The notes under the pieces were generated by a model. It saw only the letters and a list, made by a program, of their open reading frames with translations. It was not told the origin of the DNA and did no database searches. From positions 1,924,501 through 1,988,500 of the forward strand of contig CM069880.1 of NCBI GenBank assembly GCA_036172665.1: DNA of 64,000 nucleotides, given 5' to 3'. The stretch comes from Prosopocoilus inquinatus. Taxonomy: Eukaryota > Arthropoda > Insecta > Coleoptera > Lucanidae. The first letter of the stretch is position 1. Every line of letters begins with the position of its first letter. Positions 49,966 through 62,660 of this stretch are shown here, piece after piece. The position numbers and the translations under genes are program-made.

Positions 49966-52476
49966 TTCCTGTGATGTATCTAATCGATCCTTACTTATCT
50001 ATCATGTTATTTGACGTTTCGATGGACTCCAGTAACTCTGATGTGAGATACGAAGTTCTCGGACGCAGCAGAAGCTGGAAATAGTTTTAAACGAAACAAC
50101 ACGCATTAGCGTTGTTCCTGTGATGTATCTAATTGATCCTTACTTATCTATCATGTTATTTGACGTTTCGATGGACTCCAGTAACTCTGATGTGAGATAC
50201 GAAGTTCTCGGACGCAGCAGAAGCTGGAAATAGTTTTAAACGAAACAACACGCATTAGCGTTGTTCCTGTGATGTATCTAATTGATCCTTACTTATCTAT
50301 CATGTTATTTGGCGTTTCGATGGACTCCAGTAACTCTGATGTGAGATACGAAGTTCTCGGACGCAGCAGAAGCTGGAAATAGTTTTAAACGAAACAACAC
50401 GCATTAGCGTTGTTCCTGTGATGTATCTAATCGATCCTTACTCATCTATCATGTTATTTGACGTTTCGATGGACTCCAGTAACTTTGATGTGAGATACGA
50501 CGTTTTCTTACGCAGCAGAAGCTGGAAATAGTTTTAAACGAAACAACACGCATTAGCGATGTTCCTGTGATGTATCTAATCGATCCTTACTCATCTATCA
50601 TGTTATTTTACGTTTGGATGGACTCCAGTATCTCTGATGTGAGATACAAAGTTTTTGGACGCAGCAGAAGCTGGAAATAGTTTTGAACGAAACAACACGT
50701 ATTAGCGTTGTTCCTGTGATGTATCTAATCGATCCTTACTTAGCTACTATGTTATTTGACGTTTCGATGGACTCCAGTAACTCTAATGTGAGATACGAAA
50801 TTTTCGGACGCAGCAGCAGCTGGAAATAGTTTTAAACGAAACAACACATATTAGCGTTGTTCCTGTGATGTATCTAATCGATCCTTACTCATCTATCATG
50901 TTATTTGACGTTTGGACGGACTCCAGTAACTCTGATGTGAGATACAAAGTTCTCGGACGCAGCAGAAGCTGGAAATAGTTTTGAACGAAACAACACGTAT
51001 TAGCGTTGTTCCTGTGATGTATCTAAACGATCCTTACTTATCTAACATGTTATTTGACGTTTGGATGGACTCCAGTAAGACTGATGTGAGATACAAAGTT
51101 TTTGGACGCAGCAGGAGCTTTAAATAGTTTTAAACGAAACAACACGTATTAGCGTTGTTCCTGTGCTGTATCTAACCGATCCTTTCTCATCTATCATGTC
51201 ATTTGATGTTTGGATGGACTCCAGTAACTCTGATGTGAGATACGAAGTTCTCGGACGCAGCAGAAGCTGGAAATAGTTTTAAACGAAACAACACGCATTA
51301 GCGTTGTTCCTGTGATGTATCTAATCGATCCTTACTCATCTATCATGTTATTTGGCGTTTCGATGGACTCCAGTAACTTTGATATGAGATACGAAGTTCT
51401 CGGACGCAGTTGAAGCTGGAAATAGTTTTAAACGAAACAACACGAATTAGCGTTGTTCCTGTGATGTATCTAATCGATCCTTACTCATCTATCATCTTAT
51501 TTGAAGTTTGGATAGACTCCAGTAACTCTGATGTGAGATACAAAGTTCTCGGACGCAGCAGAAGCTGGAAATAGTTTTGAACGAAACAACACGTATTAGC
51601 GTTGTTCCTGTGATGTATCTAAACGATCCTTACTTATCTAACATGTTATTTGACGTTTGGATGGACTCCAGTAAGTCTGATGTGAGATACAAAGTTTTTG
51701 GACGCAGCAGGAGCTTTAAATAGTTTTAAACGAAACAACACGTATTAGCGTTGTTCCTGTGCTGTATCTAATCGATCCTTACTTATCTATCATGTTATTT
51801 GACGTTTCGATGGACTCCAGTAACTCTGATATGAGATACGACGTTTTCGGACGCAGCAGAAGCTGGAAATAGTTTTAAACGAAACAACACGCATTAGCGA
51901 TGTTCCTGTGATGTATCTAATCGATCCTTACTCATCTATCATGTTATTTTACGTTTGGATGGACTCCAGTAACTCTGATGTGAGATACAAAGTTTTTGGA
52001 CGCAGCAGAAGCTGGAAATAGTTTTGAATGAAACAACACGTATTAGCGTTGTTCCTGTGATGTATCTAATCGATCCTTACTTAGCTACTATGTTATTTGA
52101 CGTTTCGATGGACTCCAGTAACTCTAATGTGAGATACGAAATTTTCGGACGCAGCAGCAGCTGGAAATAGTTTTAAACGAAACAACACATATTAGCGTTG
52201 TTCCTGTGATGTATCTAATCGATCCTTATTCATCTATCATGTTATTTGACGTTTGGACGGACTCCAGTAACTCTGATGTGAGATAAAAAGTTCTCGGACG
52301 CAGCAGAAGCTGGAAATAGTTTTGAACGAAACAACACGTATTAGCGTTGTTCCTGTGATGTATCTAAACGATCCTTACTTATCTAACATATTATTTGACG
52401 TTTGGATGGCCTCCAGTAAGTCTGATGTGAGATACGAAGTTCTCGGACGCAGCAGAAGCTGGAAATAGTTTTAAAC

Positions 52477-53817
52477 GAAACAACACGCATTAGCGTTGTT
52501 CCTGTGATGTATCTAATCGATCCTTACTCATCTATCATGTTACTTGGCGTTTCGATGGACTCCAGTAACTTTGATGTGAGATACGAAGTTCTCGGACGCA
52601 GCTGAAGCTAGAAATAGTTTTAAACGAAACAACACGTATTAGCGTTGTTCCTGTGATGTATCTAATCGATCCTTACTCATCTATCAAGTTATTTGACGTT
52701 TGGATGGACTCCAGTAACTCTGATGTGAGATACAAAGTTTACGGACGCAGCAGAAGCTGGAAATAGTTTTGAACGAAACAACACGTATTAGCGTTGTTCT
52801 TGTGATGTATCTAATCGATCCTTACTCATCTATCATGTTATTTGACGTTTCGATGGACTCCAGTAACTCTGATGTGAGATAGGACGTTTTCAGACGCAGC
52901 AGAAGCTGGAAATAGTTTTAAACGAAACAACACGTATTAGCGTTGTTCCTGTGATGTATCTAATCGATCCTTACTTACCTATCATGTTATTTGACGTTTG
53001 GATGGACTCCAGTAAGTCTGATGTGAGATACAAAGTTTTGGGACGCAGCAGGAGCTGGAAATAGTTTTAAGCAAAACAACACGCATTAGCGTTGTTCCTG
53101 TGATGTATCTAATCGATCCTTACTCATCTATCATGTTATTTGACGTTTCGATGGACTCCAGTAACTTTGATGTGAGATACGAAGTTCTCGGACGCAGCTG
53201 AAGCTAGAAATAGTTTGAAACGAAACAACACGCATTAGCGTTGTTCCTGTGATGTATCTAATCGATCCTTACTCATCTATCATGTTACTTGGCGTTTCGA
53301 TGGACTCCAGTAACTTTGATGTGAGATACGAAGTTCTCGGACGCAGCTGAAGCTAGAAATAGTTTTAAACGAAACAACACGTATTAGCGTTGTTCCTGTG
53401 ATGTATCTAATCGATCCTTACTTATCTATCATGTTATTTGACGTTTCGATGGACTCCAGTAACTCTGATGTGAGATACGAAGTTCTCGGACGCAGCAGAA
53501 GCTGGAAATAGTTTTAAACGAAACAACACGCATTAGCGTTGTTCCTGTGATGTATCTAATTGATCCTTACTTATCTATCATGTTATTTGGCGTTTCGATG
53601 GACTCCAGTAACTCTGATGTGAGATACGAAGTTCTCGGACGCAGCAGAAGCTGGAAATAGTTTTAAACGAAACAACACGCATTAGCGATGTTCCTGTGAT
53701 GTATCTAATCGATCCTTACTCATCTATCATGTTATTTTACGTTTGGATAGACTCCAGTAACTCTGATGTTAGATACAAAGTTTTTGGACGCAGCAGAAGC
53801 TGGAAATAGTTTTGAAC
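52477..53817 (+). repeat. 9-monomer (1341-bp) higher-order repeat, copy 1
   Basis: Five private marks recur 1341 bp downstream: GTTACTTGG (52541 and 53882), CTATCAAGTT (52681 and 54022), GTTCTTGTG (52800 and 54141), GTTTTGGGACG (near 53040 and 54381) and GATGTTAGATAC (near 53770 and 55111). I noticed only one difference between the copies (AAGCAAAAC near 53070 versus AAGCGAAAC). Confidence 0.92.
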
Positions 53818-55228
53818 GAAACAACACGCATTAGCGTTGTTCCTGTGATGTATCTAATCGATCCTTACTCATCTATCATGTTACTTGGCGTTTCGATGGA
53901 CTCCAGTAACTTTGATGTGAGATACGAAGTTCTCGGACGCAGCTGAAGCTAGAAATAGTTTTAAACGAAACAACACGTATTAGCGTTGTTCCTGTGATGT
54001 ATCTAATCGATCCTTACTCATCTATCAAGTTATTTGACGTTTGGATGGACTCCAGTAACTCTGATGTGAGATACAAAGTTTACGGACGCAGCAGAAGCTG
54101 GAAATAGTTTTGAACGAAACAACACGTATTAGCGTTGTTCTTGTGATGTATCTAATCGATCCTTACTCATCTATCATGTTATTTGACGTTTCGATGGACT
54201 CCAGTAACTCTGATGTGAGATAGGACGTTTTCAGACGCAGCAGAAGCTGGAAATAGTTTTAAACGAAACAACACGTATTAGCGTTGTTCCTGTGATGTAT
54301 CTAATCGATCCTTACTTACCTATCATGTTATTTGACGTTTGGATGGACTCCAGTAAGTCTGATGTGAGATACAAAGTTTTGGGACGCAGCAGGAGCTGGA
54401 AATAGTTTTAAGCGAAACAACACGCATTAGCGTTGTTCCTGTGATGTATCTAATCGATCCTTACTCATCTATCATGTTATTTGACGTTTCGATGGACTCC
54501 AGTAACTTTGATGTGAGATACGAAGTTCTCGGACGCAGCTGAAGCTAGAAATAGTTTGAAACGAAACAACACGCATTAGCGTTGTTCCTGTGATGTATCT
54601 AATCGATCCTTACTCATCTATCATGTTACTTGGCGTTTCGATGGACTCCAGTAACTTTGATGTGAGATACGAAGTTCTCGGACGCAGCTGAAGCTAGAAA
54701 TAGTTTTAAACGAAACAACACGTATTAGCGTTGTTCCTGTGATGTATCTAATCGATCCTTACTTATCTATCATGTTATTTGACGTTTCGATGGACTCCAG
54801 TAACTCTGATGTGAGATACGAAGTTCTCGGACGCAGCAGAAGCTGGAAATAGTTTTAAACGAAACAACACGCATTAGCGTTGTTCCTGTGATGTATCTAA
54901 TTGATCCTTACTTATCTATCATGTTATTTGGCGTTTCGATGGACTCCAGTAACTCTGATGTGAGATACGAAGTTCTCGGACGCAGCAGAAGCTGGAAATA
55001 GTTTTAAACGAAACAACACGCATTAGCGATGTTCCTGTGATGTATCTAATCGATCCTTACTCATCTATCATGTTATTTTACGTTTGGATAGACTCCAGTA
55101 ACTCTGATGTTAGATACAAAGTTTTTGGACGCAGCAGAAGCTGGAAATAGTTTTGAACGAAACAACACGCATTAGCGTTGTTCCTGTGATGTATCTAATC
55201 GATCCTTACTCATCTATCATGTTATTTG
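53818..55228 (+). repeat. 9-monomer (1341-bp) higher-order repeat, copy 2
   Basis: This second copy is nearly identical to the first, and extra similarity reaches about 55228. The monomers of this unit (TACTTGG, CAAGTT, TTACGGACG, AGGACG) are hardly seen elsewhere in the window. The unit may have been brought in from another part of the array before it was doubled. Confidence 0.9.
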
Positions 55229-58123
55229 AAGTTTGGATGGACTCCAGTAACTCTGATGTGAGATACAAAGTTCTCGGACGCAGCAGAAACTGGAAATAGT
55301 TTTGAACGAAACAACACGTATTAGCGTTGTTCCTGTGATGTATCTAAACGATCCTTACGTATCTAACATGTTATTTGACGTTTGGATGGACTCCAGTAAG
55401 TCTGATGTGAGATACAAAGTTTTTGGACGCAGCAGGAGCTGGAAATAGTTTTAAACGAAACAACACGTATTAGCGATGTTCCTGTGATGTATCTAATCGA
55501 TCCTTACTCAGGTATCATGTTATTTTACGTTTGGATGGAGTCCAGTAACTCTGGTGTGAGATACAAAGTTTTTGGAAGCAGCAGAAACTGGAAATAGTTT
55601 TGAACGAAACAACACGTATTAGCGTTGTTCCTGTGATGTATCTAATCGATCCTTACTTAGCTACTATGTTATTTGACGTTTCGATGGACTCCAGTAACTC
55701 TAATGTGAGATACGAAATTTTCGGACGCAGCAGCAGCTGGAAATAGTTTTAAACGAAACAACACATATTAGCGTTGTTCCTGTGATGTATCTAATCGATC
55801 CTTACTCATCTATCATGTTATTTGACGTTTGGACTGACTCCAGTAACTCTGATGTGAGATACAAAGTTCTCGGACGCAGCAGAAGCTGGAAATAGTTTCG
55901 AACGAAACAACACGTATTAGCGTTGTTCCTGTGATGTATCTAAACTATCCTTTCTTATCTAACATGTTATTTGACGTTTGGATGGACTCCAGTAAGTCTG
56001 ATGTGAGATACAATGTTTTTGGACGCAGCTGAAGCTAGAAATAGTTTTAAACGAAACAACACGCATTAGCGTTGTTCCTGTGATGTATCTAATCGATCCT
56101 TACTTATCTATCATGTTATTTGACATTTCGATGGACTCCAGTTACTCTGATGTGAGATACGACGTTTTCGGACGCAGCAGAAGCTGGAAATAGTTTTAAA
56201 CGAAACAACACGTATTAGCGTTGTTCCTGTGATGTATCTAATCGATCCTTACTTATCTATCATGTTATTTGACGTTTGGATGGACTCCAGTAACTCTGAT
56301 GTGAGATACGAATTTCTCGGACGCAGCAGAAGCTGGAAATAGTTTTAAACGAAACAACACGCATTAGCGTTGTTCCTGTGATGTATCTAATCGATCCTTA
56401 CTCATCTATCATGTTATTTGGCGTTTCGATGGACTCCAGTAACTTTGATGTGAGATACGAAGTTCACGGACGCAGCTGAAGCTAGAAATAGTTTTAAACG
56501 AAACAACACGCATTAGCGTTGTTCCTGTGATGTATCTAATCGATCCTTACTTATCTATCATGTTATTTGACGTTTCCATGGACTCCAGTAACTCTGATGT
56601 GAGATACGACGTTTTCAGACGCAGCAGAAGCTGGAAATAGTTTTAAACGAAACAACACGTATTAGCGTTGTTCCTGTGATGTATCTAATCGATCCTTACT
56701 TATCTATCATGTTATTTGACGTTTGGATGGACTCCAGTAACTCTGATGTGAGATACGAAGTTCTCGGACGCAGCAGAAGCTGGAAATAGTTTTAAACGAA
56801 ACAACACGCATTAGCGTTGTTCCTGTGATGTATCTAATTGATCCTTACTCATCTATCATGTTATTTGGCGTTTCGATGGACTCCAGTAACGTTGATATGA
56901 GATACGAAGTTCTCGGACGCAGCTGAAGCTGGAAATAGTTTTAAACGAAACAACACGCATTAGCGTTGTTCCTGTGATGTATCTAATCGATCCTTACTCA
57001 TCTATCATGTTATTTGACGTTTCGATGGACTCCAGTAACTTTGATGTGAGATACGACGTTTTCTTACGCAGCAGAAGCTGGAAATAGTTTTAAACGAAAC
57101 AACACGCATTAGCGATGTTCCTGTGATGTATCTAATCGATCCCTACTCATCTATCATGTTATTTTACGTTTGGATGGACTCCAGTAACTCTGATGTGAGT
57201 TACAAAGTTTTTGGACGCAGGAGAAGCTGGAAATAGTTTTGAAGGAAACAACACGTATTAGCGTTGTTCCTGTGATGTATCTAATCGATCCTTACTTATC
57301 TAACATGTTATTTGACGTTTGGATGGACTCCAGTAAGTCTGATGTGAGATACAAAGTTTTTGGACGCAGCTGAAGCTAGAAATAGTTTTAAACGAAACAA
57401 CACGCATTAGCGTTGTTCCTGTGATGTATCTAATCGATCCTTACTTATCTATCATGTTATTTGACATTTCGATGGACTCCAGTTACTCTGATGTGAGATA
57501 CGACGTTTTCGGACGCAGCAGAAGCTGGAAATAGTTTTAAACGAAACAACACATATTAGCGTTGTTCCTGTGATGTATCTAATCGATCCTTACTCATCTA
57601 TCATGTTATTTGAAGTTTGGATGGACTCCAGTAACTCTGATGTGAGATACAAAGTTCTCGGACGCAGCAGAAGCTGGAAATAGTTTCGAACGAAACAACA
57701 CGTATTAGCGTTATTCCTGTGATGTATCTAAACTATCCTTACTTATCTAACATGTTATTTGACGTTTGGATGGCCTCCAGTAAGTCTGATGTGAGATACA
57801 AAGTTTTTGGACGCAGCTGAAGTTAGAAATAGTTTTAAACGAAACAACACGCATTAGCGTTGTTCCTGTGATGTATCTAATCGATCCTTACTTATCTATC
57901 ATGTTATTTGACGTTTCGATGGACTCCAGTAACTCTGATGTGAGATACGAAGTTCTCGGACGCAGCAGAAGCTGGAAATAGTTTTAAACGAAACAACACG
58001 CATTAGCATTGTTCCTGTGATGTATCTAATTGATCCTTACTTATCTATCATGTTATTTGGCGTTTCGATGGACTCCAGTAACTCTGATGTGAGATACGAA
58101 GTTCTCGGACGCAGCAGAAGCTG

Positions 58124-58251
58124 GAAATAGTTTTAAACGAAACAACACGCATTAGCGTTGTTCCTGTGATGTATCTAATCGATCCTTACTCATCTATCAT
58201 GTTATTTGACTTTGATGTGAGATACGACGTTTTCTTACGCAGCAGAAGCTG
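58124..58251 (+). repeat. 128-bp monomer (21-bp deletion)
   Basis: Landmarks at 58124 and 58252 are 128 bp apart. TTATTTGAC is joined directly to TTTGATGTGAG near 58210, removing 21 bp that begin GTTTCGATGG. AC is present at both ends of the lost segment, so short-homology deletion is likely. It removes the CENP-B-like motif of this unit. I found no other net register change in block D after 30410. Confidence 0.93.
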
Positions 58252-60574
58252 GAAATAGTTTTAAACGAAACAACACGCATTAGCGATGTTCCTGTGATGT
58301 ATCTAATCGATCCCTACTCATCTATCATGTTATTTTACGTTTCGATTTACTCCAGTAACTCTAATGTGAGATACGAAATTTTCGGACGCAGCAGCAGCTG
58401 GAAATAGTTTTAAACGAAACAACACATATTAGCGTTGTTCCTGTGATGTATCTAATCGATCCTTACTCATCTATCATGTTATTTGAAGTTTGGATGGACT
58501 CCAGTAACTCTGATGTGAGATACAAAGTTCTCGGACGCAGCAGAAGCTGGAAATAGTTTTGAAGGAAACAACACGTATTAGCGTTGTTCCTGTGATGTAT
58601 CTAAACGATCCTTACGTATCTAACATGTTATTTGACGTTTGGATGGACTCCAGTAAGTCTGATGTGAGATACAAAGTTTTTGGACGCAGCAGGAGCTGGA
58701 AATAGTTTTAAACGAAACAACACGTATTAGCGATGTTCCTGTGATGTATCTAATCGATCCTTACTCATGTATCATGTTATTTTACGTTTGGATGGACTCC
58801 AGTAACTCTGATGTGAGATACAAAGTTTTTGGACGCAGCAGAAACTGGAAATAGTTTTGAACGAAACAACACGTATTAGCGCTGTTCCTGTGATGTATCT
58901 AATCGATCCTTACTTAGCTACTATGTTATTTGACGTTTCAATGGACTCCAGTAACTCTAATGTGAGATACGAAATTTTCGGACGCAGCAGCAGCTGGAAA
59001 TAGTTTTAAACGAAACAACACATATTAGCGTTGTTCCTGTGATGTATCTAATCGATCCTTACTCATCTATCATGTTATTTGACGTTTGGACGGACTCCAG
59101 TAACTCTGATGTGAGATACAAAGTTCTCGGACGCAGCAGAAGCTGGAAATAGTTTCGAACGAAACAACACGTATTAGCGTTATTCCTGTGATGTATCTAA
59201 ACTATCCTTACTTATCTAACATGTTATTTGACGTTTGGATGGCCTCCAGTAAGTCTGATGTGAGATACAAAGTTTTTGGACGCAGCTGAAGTTAGAAATA
59301 GTTTTAAACGAAACAACACGCATTAGCGTTGTTCCTGTGATGTATCTAATCGATCCTTACTTATCTATCATGTTATTTGACGTTTCGATGGACTCCAGTA
59401 ACTCTGATGTGAGATACGAAGTTCTCGGACGCAGCAGAAGCTGGAAATAGTTTTAAACGAAACAACACGCATTAGCGTTGTTCCTGTGATGTATCTAATT
59501 GATCCTTACTTATCTATCATGTTATTTGGCGTTTCGATGGACTCCAGTAACTCTGATGTGAGATACGAAGTTCTCGGACGCAGCAGAAGCTGGAAATAGT
59601 TTTAAACGAAACAACACGCATTAGCGTTGTTCCTGTGATGTATCTAATCGATCCTTACTCATCTATCATGTTATTTGACGTTTCGATGGACTCCAGTAAC
59701 TTTGATGTGAGATACGACGTTTTCTTACGCAGCAGAAGCTGGAAATAGTTTTAAACGAAACAACACGCATTAGCGATGTTCCTGTGATGTATCTAATCGA
59801 TCCTTACTCATCTATCATGTTATTTTACGTTTGGATGGACTCCAGTATCTCTGATGTGAGATACAAAGTTTTTGGACGCAGCAGAAGCTGGAAATAGTTT
59901 TGAACGAAACAACACGTATTAGCGTTGTTCCTGTGATGTATCTAATCGATCCTTACTTAGCTACTATGTTATTTGACGTTTCGATGGACTCCAGTAACTC
60001 TAATGTGAGATACGAAATTTTCGGACGCAGCAGCAGCTGGAAATAGTTTTAAACGAAACAACACATATTAGCGTTGTTCCTGTGATGTATCTAATCGATC
60101 CTTACTCATCTATCATGTTATTTGACGTTTGGACGGACTCCAGTAACTCTGATGTGAGATACAAAGTTCTCGGACGCAGCAGAAGCTGGAAATAGTTTTG
60201 AACGAAACAACACGTATTAGCGTTGTTCCTGTGATGTATCTAAACGATCCTTACTTATCTAACATGTTATTTGACGTTTGGATGGACTCCAGTAAGACTG
60301 ATGTGAGATACAAAGTTTTTGGACGCAGCAGGAGCCTTAAATAGTTTTAAACGAAACAACACGTATTAGCGTTGTTCCTGTGCTGTATCTAATCGATCCT
60401 TTCTCATCTATCATGTCATTTGATGTTTGGATGGACTCCAGTAACTCTGATGTGAGATACGAAGTTCTCGGACGCAGCAGAAGCTGGAAATAGTTTTAAA
60501 CGAAACAACACGCATTAGCGTTGTTCCTGTGATGTATCTAATCGATCCTTACTCATCTATCATGTTATTTGGCG

Positions 60575-61617
60575 TTTCGATGGACTCCAGTAACTTTGAT
60601 ATGAGATACGAAGTTCTCGGACGCAGTTGAAGCTGGAAATAGTTTTAAACGAAACAACACGCATTAGCGTTGTTCCTGTGATGTATCTAATCGATCCTTA
60701 CTCATCTATCATGTTATTTGAAGTTTGGATAGACTCCAGTAACTCTGATGTGAGATACAAAGTTCTCGGACGCAGCAGAAGCTGGAAATAGTTTTGAACG
60801 AAACAACACGTATTAGCGTTGTTCCTGTGATGTATCTAAACGATCCTTACTTATCTAACATGTTATTTGACGTTTGGATGGACTCCAGTAAGTCTGATGT
60901 GAGATACAAAGTTTTTGGACGCAGCAGGAGCTTTAAATAGTTTTAAACGAAACAACACGTATTAGCGTTGTTCCTGTGCTGTATCTAATCGATCCTTACT
61001 TATCTATTATGTTATTTGACGTTTCGATGGACTCCAGTAACTCTGATATGAGATACGACGTTTTCGGACGCAGCAGAAGCTGGAAATAGTTTTAAACGAA
61101 ACAACACGCATTAGCGATGTTCCTGTGATGTATCTAATCGATCCTTACTCATCTATCATGTTATTTTACGTTTGGATGGACTCCAGTAACTCTGATGTGA
61201 GATACAAAGTTTTTGGACGCAGCAGAAGCTGGAAATAGTTTTGAACGAAACAACACGTATTAGCGTTGTTCCTGTGATGTATCTAATCGATCCTTACTTA
61301 GCTACTATGTTATTTGACGTTTCGATGGACTCCAGTAACTCTAATGTGAGATACGAAATTTTCGGACGCAGCAGCAGCTGGAAATAGTTTTAAACGAAAC
61401 AACACATATTAGCGTTGTTCCTGTGATGTATCTAATCGATCCTTATTCATCTATCATGTTATTTGACGTTTGGACGGACTCCAGTAACTCTGATGTGAGA
61501 TAAAAAGTTCTCGGACGCAGCAGAAGCTGGAAATAGTTTTGAACGAAACAACACGTATTAGCGTTGTTCCTGTGATGTATCTAAACGATCCTTACTTATC
61601 TAACATGTTATTTGACG
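60575..61617 (+). repeat. 7-monomer (1043-bp) higher-order repeat, copy 1
   Basis: The GCAGTTGAAG monomer end occurs at 60626 and 61669, exactly 7 x 149 bp apart. The following order (GATAGACTCC, CTAAACGAT, CTGTGCTG, TTTTACG, TTAGCTAC, CATATT with GATAAAAAG) is the same in both copies. Differences are few, for example CGCATT versus CGAATT. Confidence 0.87.
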
Positions 61618-62660
61618 TTTCGATGGACTCCAGTAACTTTGATATGAGATACGAAGTTCTCGGACGCAGTTGAAGCTGGAAATAGTTTTAAACGAAACAA
61701 CACGAATTAGCGTTGTTCCTGTGATGTATCTAATCGATCCTTACTCATCTATCATGTTATTTGAAGTTTGGATAGACTCCAGTAACTCTGATGTGAGATA
61801 CAAAGTTCTCGGACGCAGCAGAAGCTGGAAATAGTTTTGAACGAAACAACACGTATTAGCGTTGTTCCTGTGATGTATCTAAACGATCCTTACTTATCTA
61901 ACATGTTATTTGACGTTTGGATGGACTCCAGTAAGTCTGATGTGAGATACAAAGTTTTTGGACGCAGCAGGAGCTTTAAATAGTTTTAAACGAAACAACA
62001 CGTATTAGCGTTGTTCCTGTGCTGTATCTAATCGATCCTTACTTATCTATCATGTTATTTGACGTTTCGATGGACTCCAGTAACTCTGATATGAGATACG
62101 ACGTTTTCGGACGCAGCAGAAGCTGGAAATAGTTTTAAACGAAACAACACGCATTAGCGATGTTCCTGTGATGTATCTAATCGATCCTTACTCATCTATC
62201 ATGTTATTTTACGTTTGGATGGACTCCAGTAACTCTGATGTGAGATACAAAGTTTTTGGACGCAGCAGAAGCTGGAAATAGTTTTGAACGAAACAACACG
62301 TATTAGCGTTGTTCCTGTGATGTATCTACTCGATCCTTACTTAGCTACTATGTTATTTGACGTTTCGATGGACTCCAGTAACTCTAATGTGAGATACGAA
62401 ATTTTCGGACGCAGCAGCAGCTGGAAATAGTTTTAAACGAAACAACACATATTAGCGTTGTTCCTGTGATGTATCTAATCGATCCTTATTCATCTATCAT
62501 GTTATTTGACGTTTGGACGGACTCCAGTAACTCTGATGTGAGATAAAAAGTTCTCGGACGCAGCAGAAGCTGGAAATAGTTTTGAACGAAACAACACGTA
62601 TTAGCGTTGTTCCTGTGATGTATCTAAACGATCCTTACTTATCTAACATATTATTTGACG
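61618..62660 (+). repeat. 7-monomer (1043-bp) higher-order repeat, copy 2
   Basis: This copy begins within a hybrid monomer at about 61590-61640. CTAAACGATCC and CTAACATG of a b-type unit lead into TTTCGATGG and CTTTGATATG of a different type. The switch is in the shared TTATTTGACGTTT. The hybrid marks the unequal exchange that produced the tandem pair. Confidence 0.86.
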
